DNA of 64,000 nt from Branchiostoma floridae (GCF_000003815.2 NC_049986.1:19237006-19301005); one strand, 5' to 3'. Positions 33,540 to 44,522 are shown, counted from the first letter of the stretch. Translations and numbers: made by a program. Notes: generated from the letters alone by a model not told the origin.

Positions 33540-36020
33540 TTCATCTTCAGTAGCAGATGTACGCGTGTTTGAAATTGTCTTTGTTATTAGTATTTTGATA
33601 GTAGATATCAAACCATGGCCACGTCTTTTGTGGGCGTTATCACATGGATGGATGATATAGTTCTATTATGAGGGCTGAGTCTTTTGTTTCATATACGAGC
33701 GTATACCATTAAGCGACAAGAGTCTATTTGTCTCGGTTGAAATGGAACTCTTTCTGGATTGTGCTACACACTCTATGCCCTGTTTATAAGAAAGGCCCCT
33801 GGCTGGCCGTCAACCAAAGAGATTGAGGCTTTAGTAGCAGGTGTGTTTGAAATGGTTTGTTATTAGTATTTTGATTTTAGATATCACACCATGGCCACTT
33901 GTTGTGTGGGCGTTATCACATGGAAGGATGGTAATAGCTCTGTTATGGAACCCGAGTCATCTATCTTAAATGTACCATTAAGCAACAACAGACTGCTTTG
34001 CTTGTCTCGGTCTAAATGAAACTGGTGCTACATTATGCTACACTCCTTTTTTTCTAGGAAAAGCTTCCGGCTTGCCATCACCCAAAAACTATTTTCTAAA
34101 ACCCTCAGAGATTCAGTAGGCGGCCTTGATAGCCGTCGGCCTGGCGGATTTAGAGGCTCTCTGGTGCATTTTAGAGCCATATCTAAGCAAATTTGAGTAA
34201 CGAACCAACACTGATTTTTCGTCATATCTGTGGCTGTCTAGTTTATGTTTAATTAATAGGGACATTTCTTTTAGCAAGTACCATTGAGGACAAACCTAAG
34301 CCATTTTCCCACATGTAAGTATATATTTTCATAATTATCACATGGTTTCCATAAATTAGATTTAGCTTTTTTAACAAGAGGTGGTTTTGTGATTACTAAC
34401 GTCTTGGCCTGACTCCTGCGTAGGGATTGGAGCTTCAGTTGTAGGTGTGATTGAAGGGATCTTTGTTCTTAGATAAAACATTGACTTGTCCTGTAGGCGT
34501 TATGACATGGGTGGCTGGCATAGCTCCGCTCCGAACAGCTGTGATTGACACCTACATGTAAGAAGAGAAGTAGGTACGTTTGAAGTGTTCTTTGTTCTTA
34601 GATAAAACATTAAAGTGTCTTGTGGGCGTTATGACATGGGTGGCTGGCATAGCTCCGCTCCAAACAGCTGTGATTGACACCTACATAGTGAGTGTAAGAA
34701 GAGAAGTAGGTACGTTTGAAGTATTCTTTGTTATTAGATAAAACATTGAAGTGTCTTGTGGGCGTTATGACATGGGTGGCTGGCATAAGTGTAAGAAGCA
34801 GAAGTAGCTGCGTTTGAAGTGTTCTTTGTTATTAGACAAAGCATCCACGTGTCTTGTGGGTGTTATGACATGAGCTGATGACGTAGTTTTATTCTGGAGC
34901 TTTAACTACGTTCCTTTCCAAACATCTGAGATTGACTCCTATGTTGGGAATGTGGGAAGTAATAGTTGGGGTGTGTTTGAAGCGTTCGTTGTTATTACAT
35001 AGCCCACGTGGCTTGTGGGCGATATCACATTCATACATGGCCTCGTTCAATTTTGGAGTCACTCACCGTCTCTGAACCACCGAGAACGATAAACAAGAGA
35101 CAGTTCGTTTCGTGTTTTTTTTCAAACCACTTCTGACTTTGGGACAAGATTGCTTTTTCCAAGAAAAGTTTTAGGCTGACCACCATATAAAGAGAGCTTC
35201 TGGCTGGTTATGCACGTTTGCGCGCTCTTAGGCCTCTTCCTGCTAAATTAGATTAAGCTGGTTTTGACAAGAGGTAGTTTTGTGATGACTAAACACCTGG
35301 ATGTGACTCCCACGTTAGGATTGAATCTTCAGTAGTAGGTGCGTTTATAGTTTTCTTTGTTATTAGATAAAACGTCCACCTGTCTTGTGGGTGTTATGAC
35401 ATGGGTTGATGGCATAGCTCCATTCTGAATAGGCTTAAATCACTAAGTTAATTTGAAATTAGCTGTCTTTGACTCCTACGTTGGGAGTGTAGGATTCAGT
35501 AGTAGGTGTGTTTGAAGTGTTCTTTGTTATTAGATAAAACGTCCACGTGTGTGGTGGGCGTTATCACATGAGCTGATGACATAGTTTTATTCTGGAGCCT
35601 TCATCACTTGGTACCTGTCTAAACATCTGAGATTGACTCCTACATTTGGAGTGTGGGCAGCGGTGGTAGATGTGTGATTGTAAGACTTCTTTGTTATCTG
35701 ATAACACATGGCCAGATGGCATAGCAGTATTCTCGAGTCTTAATCACTACTTACCCTTCTTAACAGCTGTGATTGACACCTACGTTTGGTGTGTGGGAAG
35801 CAATAGTTGGAGTGTGATTGAAGTGTTCTTTGTCATTAGATAAAGCGTCCACCTGCCTTGTGGGTGTGATGACATAGTTTTATTCTGGAGCTTTAATCTG
35901 TGATTGACTCCTACGTTTGGAATGTGGGCAGCAGTAGTAGGTGTGGTTGAAGTGTTCTTTGTCATTAGATAACCGGTCCACGTGTACGTTGGGCGTTATT
36001 ACATGAGTGGATGGTAGTAG
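33540..36020 (+). repeat. 2.5-kb diverged satellite-like array
   Basis: About 12 imperfect units, 105-370 bp apart, each with GTGTTTGAAGTGTTCTTTGT, TATTAGATAAAACGTCCACG, CTTGTGGGCGTTATGACATG and GATTGACTCCTACGTT-type blocks. The GGGCGTTAT-type anchor occurs near 33637, 33909, 34496, 34626, 34761, 34858, 35018, 35390, 35558, 35862 and 35987. Adjacent units near 34500-34800 are almost identical. A second module (CCAAGAAAAG...GGCTG, AAATTAGAT) is interleaved at about 33420-33540, 34050-34130 and 35150-35270, giving higher-order structure. Non-coding. Confidence 0.85.
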
Positions 36021-36029
36021 TTTCCTGCC

Positions 36030-36815
36030 TCGGGGTTTTGGCTCATCTCTATTCTATGACATGTGCCATCCAGTAACATGATATGGTAAATATTACGATT
36101 TAAATGAAACTATAATACCAAGGTTGTACACCGGGCCCCATGCCAATATCGGCGTTAATCCTCGTCTTTCCGAGACCTACCCATAAACCAAATATAATCT
36201 TAACCGTCCAGAGGTTGTTGACTTATGCTGATCACAAATATTCAGAAACACAGAGAGATACGCCTGAAACATTGCCTCCATTTTTATATTTTACCCATGA
36301 GGTTAATGATGATTTTATTCAGAAGAAAGGACCTTGTGATCCCGGATGGCTCGAAAGACATCCCAGTTACAAACGGTTTATAAAATCATATGCTACATGT
36401 AGATAAAACTGTACATAGTGTACAGTGCATATTGTGATATTTTTGTGCCACATAATTATTACTCGTTTGCACACATGGACATGTGGCACCTAATAATATG
36501 GGTGTCAACTGTCACTGTGTAGTATAAAAGCGCAGTGGAAGAACTTTCCAAGTCCCTTGTACGGGATTTTGGCAGACTGATGATCGTGTCTAAGTGTGAT
36601 TCCAGTGGCTACAGTTCTTGGTACTATGTGATATGTAGGGTGGCCCTCCTTGAAGTATTAGCTCAAACAGGTGTACTTCTGCCTTCCCCATCATCCATGA
36701 TAAAAGTGATATAAAATTTTAAAACAAAAACGTGTACCTTCATGTTAATACGACCTTACAGAATACTAGGGATTTCACATTTGATGTCATTCTTTTCATA
36801 TCGTTGACTGATGAT
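36030..36815. other. No gene; one dispersed block
   Basis: Near 36225-36255 a TATGCTGATCACAAATATTC block matches, inverted, the 16255-16305 repeat. TACATGTAG...CTACATGT-like palindromes occur at 36390-36490. Confidence 0.4.
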
Positions 36816-36819
36816 GAAT

Positions 36820-37047
36820 CTAGTCTCCAAGCAGACCCTCGGTGCCTATATCAAAGCTGGCCAAGGAGTTATAATAGCCGGCACCTGGTACTTGGAAACA
36901 ATAGAAACGCTCCTCCTTGTTTCAGTGCAGATATACCTCTGGTGCCCGTTTGACTCCCTTTGGTCGGCTATCTCCCTTTGGCCGTCTATACTCCTTGGCC
37001 AGCTTTGATAGTATCTCTAAGGCACCGTATGGTCTGCTTGGAGACTA
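36820..37047. mobile_element. Family I MITE, intact copy
   Basis: AGTCTCCAAGCAGACCCTCG then GTGCC at 36822 is matched by GGCACCGTATGGTCTGCTTG then GAGACT ending at 37046. Further in, ATCAAAGCTGGCCAAGGAGT pairs with ACTCCTTGGCCAGCTTTGAT. Two nested stems span most of the 228 bp. TA lies at both ends. Non-coding. Confidence 0.9.
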
Positions 37048-37049
37048 GA

Positions 37050-37163
37050 TGAGTCTGCGTTCTGGAAGAGGAATTTGCGTTCCTCGATGTCCCCAAACGT
37101 AAGAAGAACTCTACAGAAGACTTTGCTGGGAATCGGAGTGTTATTCCTTGCCAATTGTGACAA
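37050..37163 (+). pseudogene. Decayed upstream part of the LINE remnant
   Basis: Short, stop-containing stretch leading into the open frame that follows; probably the rest of the same LINE tail, but too degraded for a firm match. Confidence 0.35.
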
Positions 37164-37427
37164 TTGGCTGATTTCGGCTCAGTGGGGACTGGATGTCACA
37201 ATTGGCGGATGTCGGATGACCGTATTCCCAGAGTTGCTCTACATTGGGCCCCTGAGGGGAAGAGAAAACGGGGACGTCCTAAAACTACATGGAAACGTAC
37301 TGTGGCTGAAGACCTAGCGGCCATTGGGATCCCCTGGGATGCTACTCAGCCCCTGGCACAGAACAGACCCCAGTGGAGGAAACTTATCACAGCCTTCTGT
37401 CCAACATGGGATGAAGAGGATAAGTAA
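37164..37427 (+). pseudogene. LINE ORF2 C-terminal remnant
   Basis: About 87 codons to a stop. The order RIPRVALHWAPEGKRKRGRP, KTTWKRTVAEDL, IPWDATQPLAQNRPQWRKL and CPTWDEEDK is the conserved C-terminal tail of many LINE reverse transcriptases (the GKRKRGRPKTTW block is diagnostic). There is no polymerase domain upstream, so it is a 5'-truncated dead copy. A frame on another register overlaps and is spurious. Confidence 0.88.
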
Positions 37428-37434
37428 AGTAAGT

Positions 37435-37730
37435 ATGGCCCCAAACGGCTCTGCATCTTCGATCATCCCCTGTTCAGAGTGATCAATGTGGGATCAGGGG
37501 CTCTGTGTGCTCATACGCTGGGAGGCAGTCTGTACTGAAATGTTAAACCGTGTCGCTTTGAACTTGACAGTGTCATTGATCACGGAAAGCCTTGTGGTAT
37601 CCTACCTCGCCTACCTTAGCTGCCAGGGCTTATCAGCGGGACAAAGTCTCATAATGGAGCTTTGCTACCTTCGGCTACTTGTTGTACCGCTGTGTCAAAG
37701 GTCTGAGACAAATGGTTCTCCTGTCGATTC
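37435..37730. other. No gene seen
   Basis: Spacer between a LINE tail and a SINE-2 copy. Confidence 0.4.
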
Positions 37731-37734
37731 GACA

Positions 37735-38095
37735 GATGAGCAGGCAGACAGGCATTTACCTGTTTTTGCCTGACCTGCACATGACTTTTTATGGTGAAGG
37801 AGGGGTGTGCAATTCCTTCTCCACCCTCTCGTCTATTGGAGCACTAAGTCTCACAGGGACAGAACTGCATGACACGTGTGAGACGGCTTCAGCAGATGCA
37901 GCTTTGTTATTCGGAGTTTCTCCTACCCCCGATCGCGCGACTCATGTGTCATGGCGGGCGCGTCATGCCCGAACATGCCCCTAAGCCTGTCTCGGCCACA
38001 AAGCCCCGCCAAGGCCACTAGCCGCAGCTAGATACTCATTTACACCTGAGTTAAGTGAGGAAAGTCGTGTAAAGTGCCTTTCCCAAGGGCTGAGA
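37735..38095 (-). mobile_element. SINE-2 family element, minus strand
   Basis: Read on the minus strand: CTTGGGAAAGGCACTTTACA, AAATGAGTATCTAGCTGCGG, GGGGCATGTTCGGGCATGAC, GACACATGAGTC, GGGGTAGGAGAAACTCCG, CGAGAGGGTGGAGAAGGA. Same order as 26955-27430. The tRNA head is missing. Confidence 0.8.
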
Positions 38096-38299
38096 CAAAT
38101 ACAGTAGCCAACCTAGACCAATGTTATTAGGCATCTATTCCACAAGATGCTTCGACGTAAATTGGATTTGGGAAACCCTTCATTTGAATATAATGCACAG
38201 TGTGGCAAAGTTTTGCTGTAGAGAGTTTTACCTGTATTGTTTAATATATGTATTTGTAACACATACTTATTTATTACGTTTGATTGATATATTCAAATT

Positions 38300-38385
38300 G
38301 TTATAAGTGCATCAAGGGAGGCTTCGACAGACGCATAAGCTGCCGGCCCCTTTGCCCTTTTATGTCTATTTTTTATTCTATTGTT
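38300..38385 (+). mobile_element. Possible LINE 3' UTR
   Basis: GGGAGGCTTCGACAGACGCA, TAAGCTGCCGGCCCCTTTGC then CCTTTT read like the 3' UTR of a LINE. No coding part was found just upstream. Confidence 0.4.
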
Positions 38386-38431
38386 ATGTACATGTATTTA
38401 TTATCTTAAAAGATAATAAATACATGTACAT
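38386..38431. repeat. Perfect 22-bp palindrome with 2-bp centre
   Basis: 38386-38407 and 38410-38431 are exact reverse complements (arm ATGTACATGTATTTATTATC then TT) around AA. It could extrude as a cruciform or come from two retroelement tails joined head to head. Confidence 0.95.
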
Positions 38432-38828
38432 TTGTGTGGACAAATAGATAAAAAGAAATAAATTGATGAAAAGACAACAAAACACGCAAAAATGCAAGGC
38501 GTAAGGAAAAAAACCTTTTTATTGAAATCCGTCGGGGGATTTTAGACTCCAATGAGGTTGTGGTCCCAGTGGAAAGGGCGTATAACATACGACCAATAGC
38601 TATAGCAGGGGAAATTTCTCATTTCATAAAGATGATTGACGATGAAGATCTATACATGAAAAGACTTATCAAGGGCTGGGAACTCCACAGAGGGGCTGTA
38701 TAGTCTGCATGTTTGGGACAGTTTCGTTTGATCAGGAATTCGAAGGGTTGATAGAATCTCCAAAGGTTGGATCATGGAGAACTCGGTCGTACTAATGATG
38801 TCTGCTGACGCACGGCGTGGTTATCTCG

Positions 38829-39179
38829 AAAGCCAAGGGCACAACCCGCCGTACGCGCAATTTGTCCGTACGTTTTTTTTTTTTTTGGAGGCCACGTCCG
38901 CCACGTATTTCTGAAAAGTTCAGGCTGTACAGGGCAGGCGCATCGCCCGTATTGACACGGGGGGGTTGTGGGAGGGGGATTTTGGCTGCGGGCATTCCGC
39001 AGCCCAATGGCACAGAAAGTTAAAGTTCTACGGCGTGTCTGCGTGCTCCCAAATCCGTCGGATTTCCTACGAGTTAGTACGGAGATGGTATTTACCACTT
39101 ACGGATCCCAAAAGAGTGCCCACGTTTTGACACGTAGACAGCACGTATTTGCACGTACGGCGGGTTGTGCCCTTAGCTT
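38829..39179. mobile_element. Family D element, copy 2 (both ends intact)
   Basis: AAGCCAAGGGCACAACCCGC then CGTACG at the left; CGTACGGCGGGTTGTGCCCT then TAGCTT at the right, giving about 26-bp terminal inverted repeats. Inverted relative to 13445-13794. Poly-T and poly-G runs inside. Overlapping frames on both strands are repeat products. Confidence 0.9.
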
Positions 39180-39574
39180 AAATGTAGAGGAGCCATAGCT
39201 TCAGAGGATGTTTTATGACAATGTAGGGCGTATTTCTGGCGTTGTAACTGCATGCGCATAGACCTTCACCTACACGGTTCGGAATTAAGCAGGTTGTTAT
39301 TTCATGTTCACTGAATTGAACGACGTGGTGGAATGCCAAGGACACAAACTTGTCTAGTACAAGCAGAAGGGCCGTCATGATTCGTTTTTAGTCCAGTGAG
39401 TTTGTTTGAAGCACAAAATAACTCGTAGTTTGACAAGATTTTTTGCACACATCATGAGCTTTCTGTTCAGTCATTCGGTCTGTTGGACATATAAGCATTT
39501 TCACCAAATACTGTATACATCTAATGGCATGCTTGACAGCTTTAGACTACATCTCCATTTCACCACGGTAAGGA

Positions 39575-39750
39575 ACTCAACGCTCAACGAACTTCATAGA
39601 TAAAAGTATTTTTTGTTTAGTTTGTTTCGTTGTCTTTTCAATCATGACTTTAAAATTTGCATAATATTCAAATTATGAAATAAAGGATCACACAAATCCT
39701 AATTAGGTCTCAGTGAGATCTCAGCACAATTGCCCTGTAGTAGAATAGTG
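39575..39750. mobile_element. Family H MITE, decayed right part
   Basis: AACGAACTTCATAGATAAAA, TTTCGTTGTCTTTTCAATCA, GATCACACAAATCCTAATTA then GGTCTCAGTGAGATCTCAGC and TGCCCTGTAGTAGAATAGTG follow the Family H order; the left terminus is not found. Confidence 0.55.
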
Positions 39751-39845
39751 CATTTTGTACTTAATTTGCTTGTAGTATGTTTCTAACTGTTTGAGAATTT
39801 GTAACAAACTATAATAATTCAGGGTGTGAAACACATTGCCTTCTT

Positions 39846-40165
39846 CCCCTGCACGTGACGGTTCGTGATATGCAATAAAGTTGGTAAGTTTAGAATAAAA
39901 GCTCTTAGCTACTTTGGCGACTTTTCAAAAGTTACCGAAAACTCAAAGCTGATCCCCTCCATGTGATGGTTTTTGATATGCAATGAAGTTGGTAAGTCTA
40001 GAATATATGCTCTTAGCAACGTTGATGACTTTTGAAAACTTACCGAAATCTCAAAGCTGATCCCCTGCATGTGATGGTTCCTGATACGTTTGTAAGTTAA
40101 GAATAGAAGCTCTTAGCTACTTTGGTGACTTTTCAAGTTACCGAAATCTCAAAGCAGATCCGCTC
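39846..40165 (+). repeat. 108-bp tandem repeat, three units
   Basis: Units start at 39846, 39954 and 40062 (CCCCTGCACGTGACGGTTCG / CCCCTCCATGTGATGGTTTT / CCCCTGCATGTGATGGTTCC) and share GAAGTTGGTAAGTTTAGAAT, AGCTCTTAGCTACTTTGG and TTACCGAAATCTCAAAGCTG. The third unit is shortened. Confidence 0.9.
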
Positions 40166-40171
40166 AGCAGG

Positions 40172-40216
40172 GACGCTCCTTCCTGTGTAGCTCCTTCCTG
40201 TGTAGCTCCTTCCTTT
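40172..40216 (+). repeat. 15-bp minisatellite GTAGCTCCTTCCTGT
   Basis: Three tandem copies of GCTCCTTCCTGTGTA. Confidence 0.85.
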
Positions 40217-40219
40217 GCT

Positions 40220-41045
40220 TGTATGATCAGCGGAAGATGGATGTGGATGTCACTCTGCTGCTTGTTCCAAAGGGCAGCATGTCCCTGACGGTAACATACA
40301 GCCATAAATAACGTCTTTCTCTTGAGTCGCTGGGAGGAAGGCATAAACAAAAATGTTGTGTTTCCGAACAGGGTCTTACAAAATAGTGTCGGTAAGCACA
40401 TTTTCCCTAAATTTGTTAATTCTAATTTTTTTGCTAATTTTGAAGTGATGCAACCAATACAGTGTACTAAATAATGCAAAACTGAAATACATGAAGACAT
40501 TGGCATTTCCTAAAATATATTCCATGCAGTGTGTCAACGTAGAAGGGTGTAGGCTTGGTGGGTCTGGTCTATTGCCATTTTTCTCTCGCAACAAAAAAGA
40601 GGGGAAGGCTATTCTACAACGTTTTCTCTCTCTATATATATAGCTATCATAAAAAATGTTAAATAAAAAATATGATTTCCCTTGCCAATGGACGAACCAG
40701 CCTTCCCCTCCGTAAGGCTAAGTTATGGCAGGTAAACGGAGACATTTCTTTTTTTTCTTAGATCTAAGATTCGTGTGGTGCTGTAAATGGTCTTGGTGCT
40801 GCCGAAGTGATGGCCCCTTGGGAATGTCATACACGAAGAGGAAAATCATTAGGCAAGGACGAATGTAACGTTGTGGCGAGGAGAGGGATTGGGTGTTTTA
40901 TGATGTGCCATGGCTGTAAAGATGTTGTCGTACTCTGTGGAATGACTTTGTATGTAAGCGTGGAATGAAAGTCAAGGTAAAGCCGCAAGCAAAGGTGATT
41001 TTCGGTTACTGAAAGTGACATTGTCGGTGCGTGTTATTCATGGAG
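40220..41045. other. No gene seen
   Basis: AT-rich; CT and TA runs at about 40621-40642. Minus frames at 40138-40594 and 40827-41021 are unsupported. Confidence 0.4.
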
Positions 41046-41049
41046 TAGA

Positions 41050-41310
41050 GCGTGGCGTCGTAATGGCGTAACGGTTGGGACGTTTGGCCCAGAGGTTCTG
41101 GGCCCGAATCCACTGACTGAAGCGACGTTGTAACCTTTGGAAAGGCTTACATGACTTTCTTCACTCCACCCAGGTGTAAATATTTTAGGTCACCTGACAT
41201 TGGTTGGGGAGGTACAAGGCGGTGGAAGGAGAGGGATGGTTTCCACTTAATGCCATGCCCTAGACACAGTGGATAACATTCCACTGCCTCTAAAAGCTTC
41301 AAAGGGCTTT
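41050..41310 (+). mobile_element. SINE-1, nearly full length, plus strand
   Basis: Head with A box TGGCGTAACGG (about 41063-41073) and a degenerate B box (GGGCCCGAATCCAC), then CCTTTGGAAAGGCTTACATG, TCCACCCAGGTGTAAATATT, GGTTGGGGAGGTACAAGGCG, AGAGGGATGGTTTCC, ATGCCCTAGACACAGTGGAT and CCACTGCCTCTAAAAGC. This is the most complete copy and shows how head and body join. Confidence 0.8.
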
Positions 41311-41985
41311 GGGGCTATCTTTATTTTTACCTTCCTTAAAGAAAACTGTCCGCGTCATGTATTTGATCTTATGGTATCCGAAGGGGCTTTGGAAAGGAAA
41401 GCAGCACTGCCAACTAAATACATCAGTGTTGTAATCTATTGCCTTGATATGCATTTTTCATCTCATTCTATGGGAAAGGGCAACAATAGTGACACGATCA
41501 TGAAATAAAATTATAAAATGATATGCTGAAAACACTTCCTTCAAACCTCAGGAAGCTAATATAGATAGTAGCTTATTTATATCAGCCATATATTTTCATC
41601 AACATTAATTGTGCAAAATTGCATCAGGTATCAACAGTAGGAGTTTATTTTAATTGCTTTTCGACACGTCATTTTTCATGCCAGATTCACAATTACCTGT
41701 GTGTATCTTCCAAGGAGCTTTATGTCAGAAGAAAGCCTTCCGACTTGGAAAAACGCCACGAGTTCTCCAAGGTTTACAACCTATTCTCATACAACCTATT
41801 TACAACCTATTCTACTTGATGTTTCGAGATGCTGCCACAGTGAACGTAGTTAAGTGCGTAGAAGTGGTCAATGTTGCACTGAGCAAAATCGTTAAAAAAA
41901 GGACAGAGTCTTTGCTGCAACTGTTCTATGATCTGAAGTTTGACAAATCGTTTCATTCAAAAACGAATCATTTTAACCTTATTGT
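41310..41985. other. No gene seen
   Basis: Frames at 41269-41508, 41619-41819 and 41654-42064 have no recognisable domain, and the last runs into a MITE. Confidence 0.4.
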
Positions 41986-41989
41986 CTTT

Positions 41990-42113
41990 TTCTGTCTTTT
42001 CAGTCAGACTAAATCTTGCATGATATTCAAAATATCAGCCCAGTTGTACAAAACTCAAAATTAGGTCGCAGTGACGTCGAAGTGTAATTGCCGTCTAGTG
42101 GAATGGGGGCCTT
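41990..42113. mobile_element. Family H MITE, right half
   Basis: GTCTTTTCAGTCAGACTAAA, CTTGCATGATATTCAAAATA, AATTAGGTCGCAGTGACGTC and TTGCCGTCTAGTGGAATGGG then GGCCTTA match the right half of 58474-58711. Confidence 0.75.
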
Positions 42114-42220
42114 ACGAGCTTTCTGCACTTAACATACCTCGGACATGCCAACGACAGCAAGTCCGCCTATCTGACCACCATTAGCGTCCCGCCGGCAGTG
42201 TAATAATTGCTTCAGACATG

Positions 42221-42314
42221 TGAATCCCCTGTATTGCCTGATAGTGAATCCCCTGTATTGCCTGATAGTGAATCCCCTGTATTGCCTGATAGTGAATCCC
42301 CTGTTTTGTCTGAT
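42221..42314 (+). repeat. 24-bp minisatellite, four copies
   Basis: TGAATCCCCTGTATTGCCTG then ATAG starts at 42221, 42245, 42269 and 42293. The first three are identical; the fourth has TTTTGTCTG. The frame on the minus strand reads it as GFTIRQYR repeats, not a gene. Confidence 0.97.
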
Positions 42315-42319
42315 AGCTG

Positions 42320-42870
42320 TCGGGGTCAATTTAAGCGAAAAAAGGGGTCTCGCAGATATGTAGAGTAACGTGGTGCAAGTCGACGCTGTGTCCTCAGCAA
42401 TGACACTTTACCTGACTTTCTGACTGTTCATAACTTTATACGACTATCAAAATTGCAGCACATGGTACAGCACTAAAGATTTTTACATGTAGGTATGTTA
42501 AAACCATACAAATGAAATAAACCATTAAATTCTTTGAGTTCAAAGTAACAAGAAAGAGAGAGAGAGAGACAAGTTTTTAGTCCTTTGAGCAGTAGTTTAG
42601 AGTGTAAATCGATTGAAGTCACGCACCAAGTAATCCCACTATTTTTCTACTATCAACACATTGTAAGGCTTTATATATTTCATTGTACTTTGATTGCGAG
42701 ACACCATTTTACAATTTTGTTAAGTCCCAAATTAATTAGAATGTATACATTGTACTAGTATATTACGTTTTGCGTTCACTTTTGCTACAAAAGGGCATTA
42801 AAACTGCGTCTATGTGTAACATTAAGGAGCTGTTGATAAGTATTGGCATCATTTTCCATTTTCCATTTTT
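42320..42870. other. No gene seen
   Basis: A short (GA)n run at about 42553-42569; otherwise featureless. Confidence 0.4.
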
Positions 42871-42873
42871 TAG

Positions 42874-43087
42874 AGTGAATTACACCGCAGTGAGAGTTGA
42901 TATTGTAGAGTCCCCTGCTGATGATGTAGGGTCCCCTGTAGCTGCCCTCCCCCTCCCAAGAAGCACAGGTCAGCCAGTGGTGATTGCTGTTGATGTAAGG
43001 TCCCCTGTACCCGCCCCTGGCTTGGCAAGAAGTAATCTCCCCAGCTATCAGCCTTTAATGTTCCTTTACATCACAGTGGGCACATGA
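42874..43087 (+). other. Weak exon candidate, Pro/Val/Ser-rich
   Basis: A good acceptor-like tract (TTTTCCATTTTTTAG at 42859-42873) precedes an open frame to a stop at 43085-43087. The peptide has two related stretches, DVGSPVAALPLPRS and DVRSPVPAPGLARS. The repeated DNA motif GATGTAGGGTCCCCTGTA could equally be a decayed minisatellite. Family unknown. Confidence 0.2.
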
Positions 43088-43089
43088 TG

Positions 43090-44450
43090 AAAGGACATAA
43101 TGCATATCTAATTAATGGGATTACGACGCGCGTGTCCGGGGCCATTACTCACCCTTTAACAGCGTCCCGTATAGTTTACGCTTTGCAGAGATCATAAACC
43201 GGATAAGGTTCTCTTTGATGGAATCGGGTGGGGATAGTGATCCCGGCAATTATTCTCTATTCACCCACAGTAGCGTTCTGTGGTAAAGCTCTCCAGGCAC
43301 AGGTTAGGCCTTTGATTTGAACGTCTTTCACGGCCTTGATTTGTCGTTTTTGTTGCCAATAGACACAAAGGAAAGCTCACAACATATAAAGGCAGAGGCT
43401 AGGTCCTTATTTTGGACTTCTTTATGGTATATTTTCGTATTTGTGGCCAGCATCTCCGCCTCCCAATACCTTGTCCTTGACACAGTGGATCACACCCCAC
43501 TGTACCTAATACCTTACAAAAGCTATGGGCTGCCTTGCATGCCTTTAACTATACACAAGAAAGCTGATAGAATAGAAAGCCTGACTTAAACGTCTTTACA
43601 GACATCCGAAACAACCTGGTGCCTACCCCTACTTGGAGAGTATTGCTTTACACATACGCACTGGAAACGTCTGCGTCAATGGCGAGTTATTTACCGACTA
43701 CGTGTATCATGGATTTTTCAAGGTTGCGTTGTGCTTTCATGTCTGCCCCGGGTAAAAACGTAAGCTTGAGAGGGTTCCTCTTTGTTCTTGAGACACGTGG
43801 ATAGCTGTGAATGTAAAGTGGATATGCTGGTAAGCATAATGGGAAATGTCTGTCGATTGTGGTCTCACGCAACACGACAGACTATATGTATAAGCCAGGC
43901 ATGTCCTTGGTGCTGATTCCCATGTTGTTTCTATCTCTCTCTATATATATATACTAGCCAAAACCCACTACGGGGTATCCCGGCCAAGTAGGTGCACGGA
44001 AGTGTGGCCGTGCAAAAAAAAGTAGACGTATGTACATGCCTGTGTGTACGTGCTGACTAAATAGATCAGAGTTAGTTAACTAAGGTGTTAATTTTTTTTC
44101 TTGAAGTATCACTGAATTGTCACCAAGGAGTGTAGGTACAGCCTCATTAGATATATTGAAACAACTGGTGTTACATATGGAATTATTAAATGCGACGGGG
44201 CATTCGGTGTAATGTACCGTCTGCAACCTTTTGTTTTAATTCCCACAATTAATTTATTGACTAAAAGTCTAAGGCTTCGTCCTGTATGTCTCTCAGAGGA
44301 CGAAGAGGATACGTAAGTGAGTACCTGCTGTAAGTAATAGTTTCGAGTTTAGTATTGACAACCCCGAAGGCCGACTGGTTCATGATTACGTGCATGGGTA
44401 AAAGCATTATCATAGGTTGGCAACCTAGTCTAAACAGCAGCGATGGCAGT
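43090..44450. other. No gene seen
   Basis: A fragment near 43470-43515 (CCTTGTCCTTGACACAGTGG then ATCACACCCCACTGTACCTA) looks like the SINE-1 3' end. A CT then TA run lies at 43929-43952. Confidence 0.4.
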
Positions 44451-44452
44451 AA

Positions 44453-44522
44453 TTGCTCTAACAGTGCGGTATCATTTCTAACTGTGCGGTATTATATCTA
44501 ACTGTGCGGTATTATTTCTAGC
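44453..44522 (+). repeat. About 21-bp minisatellite
   Basis: Four imperfect copies of TCTAACTGTGCGGTATTATT. Confidence 0.85.

Noticed and set aside
35780-35965. 61-codon minus frame with MTKNTS repeated
   Set aside because: Reflects two units of the 33540-36020 array.
33540-36020. Gene family cluster
   Set aside because: The repeated units carry stops in all frames and have no conserved reading frame.
42129-42329. Frame with RQYRGFTI repeats
   Set aside because: It is the 24-bp minisatellite translated; the unit is a multiple of three.
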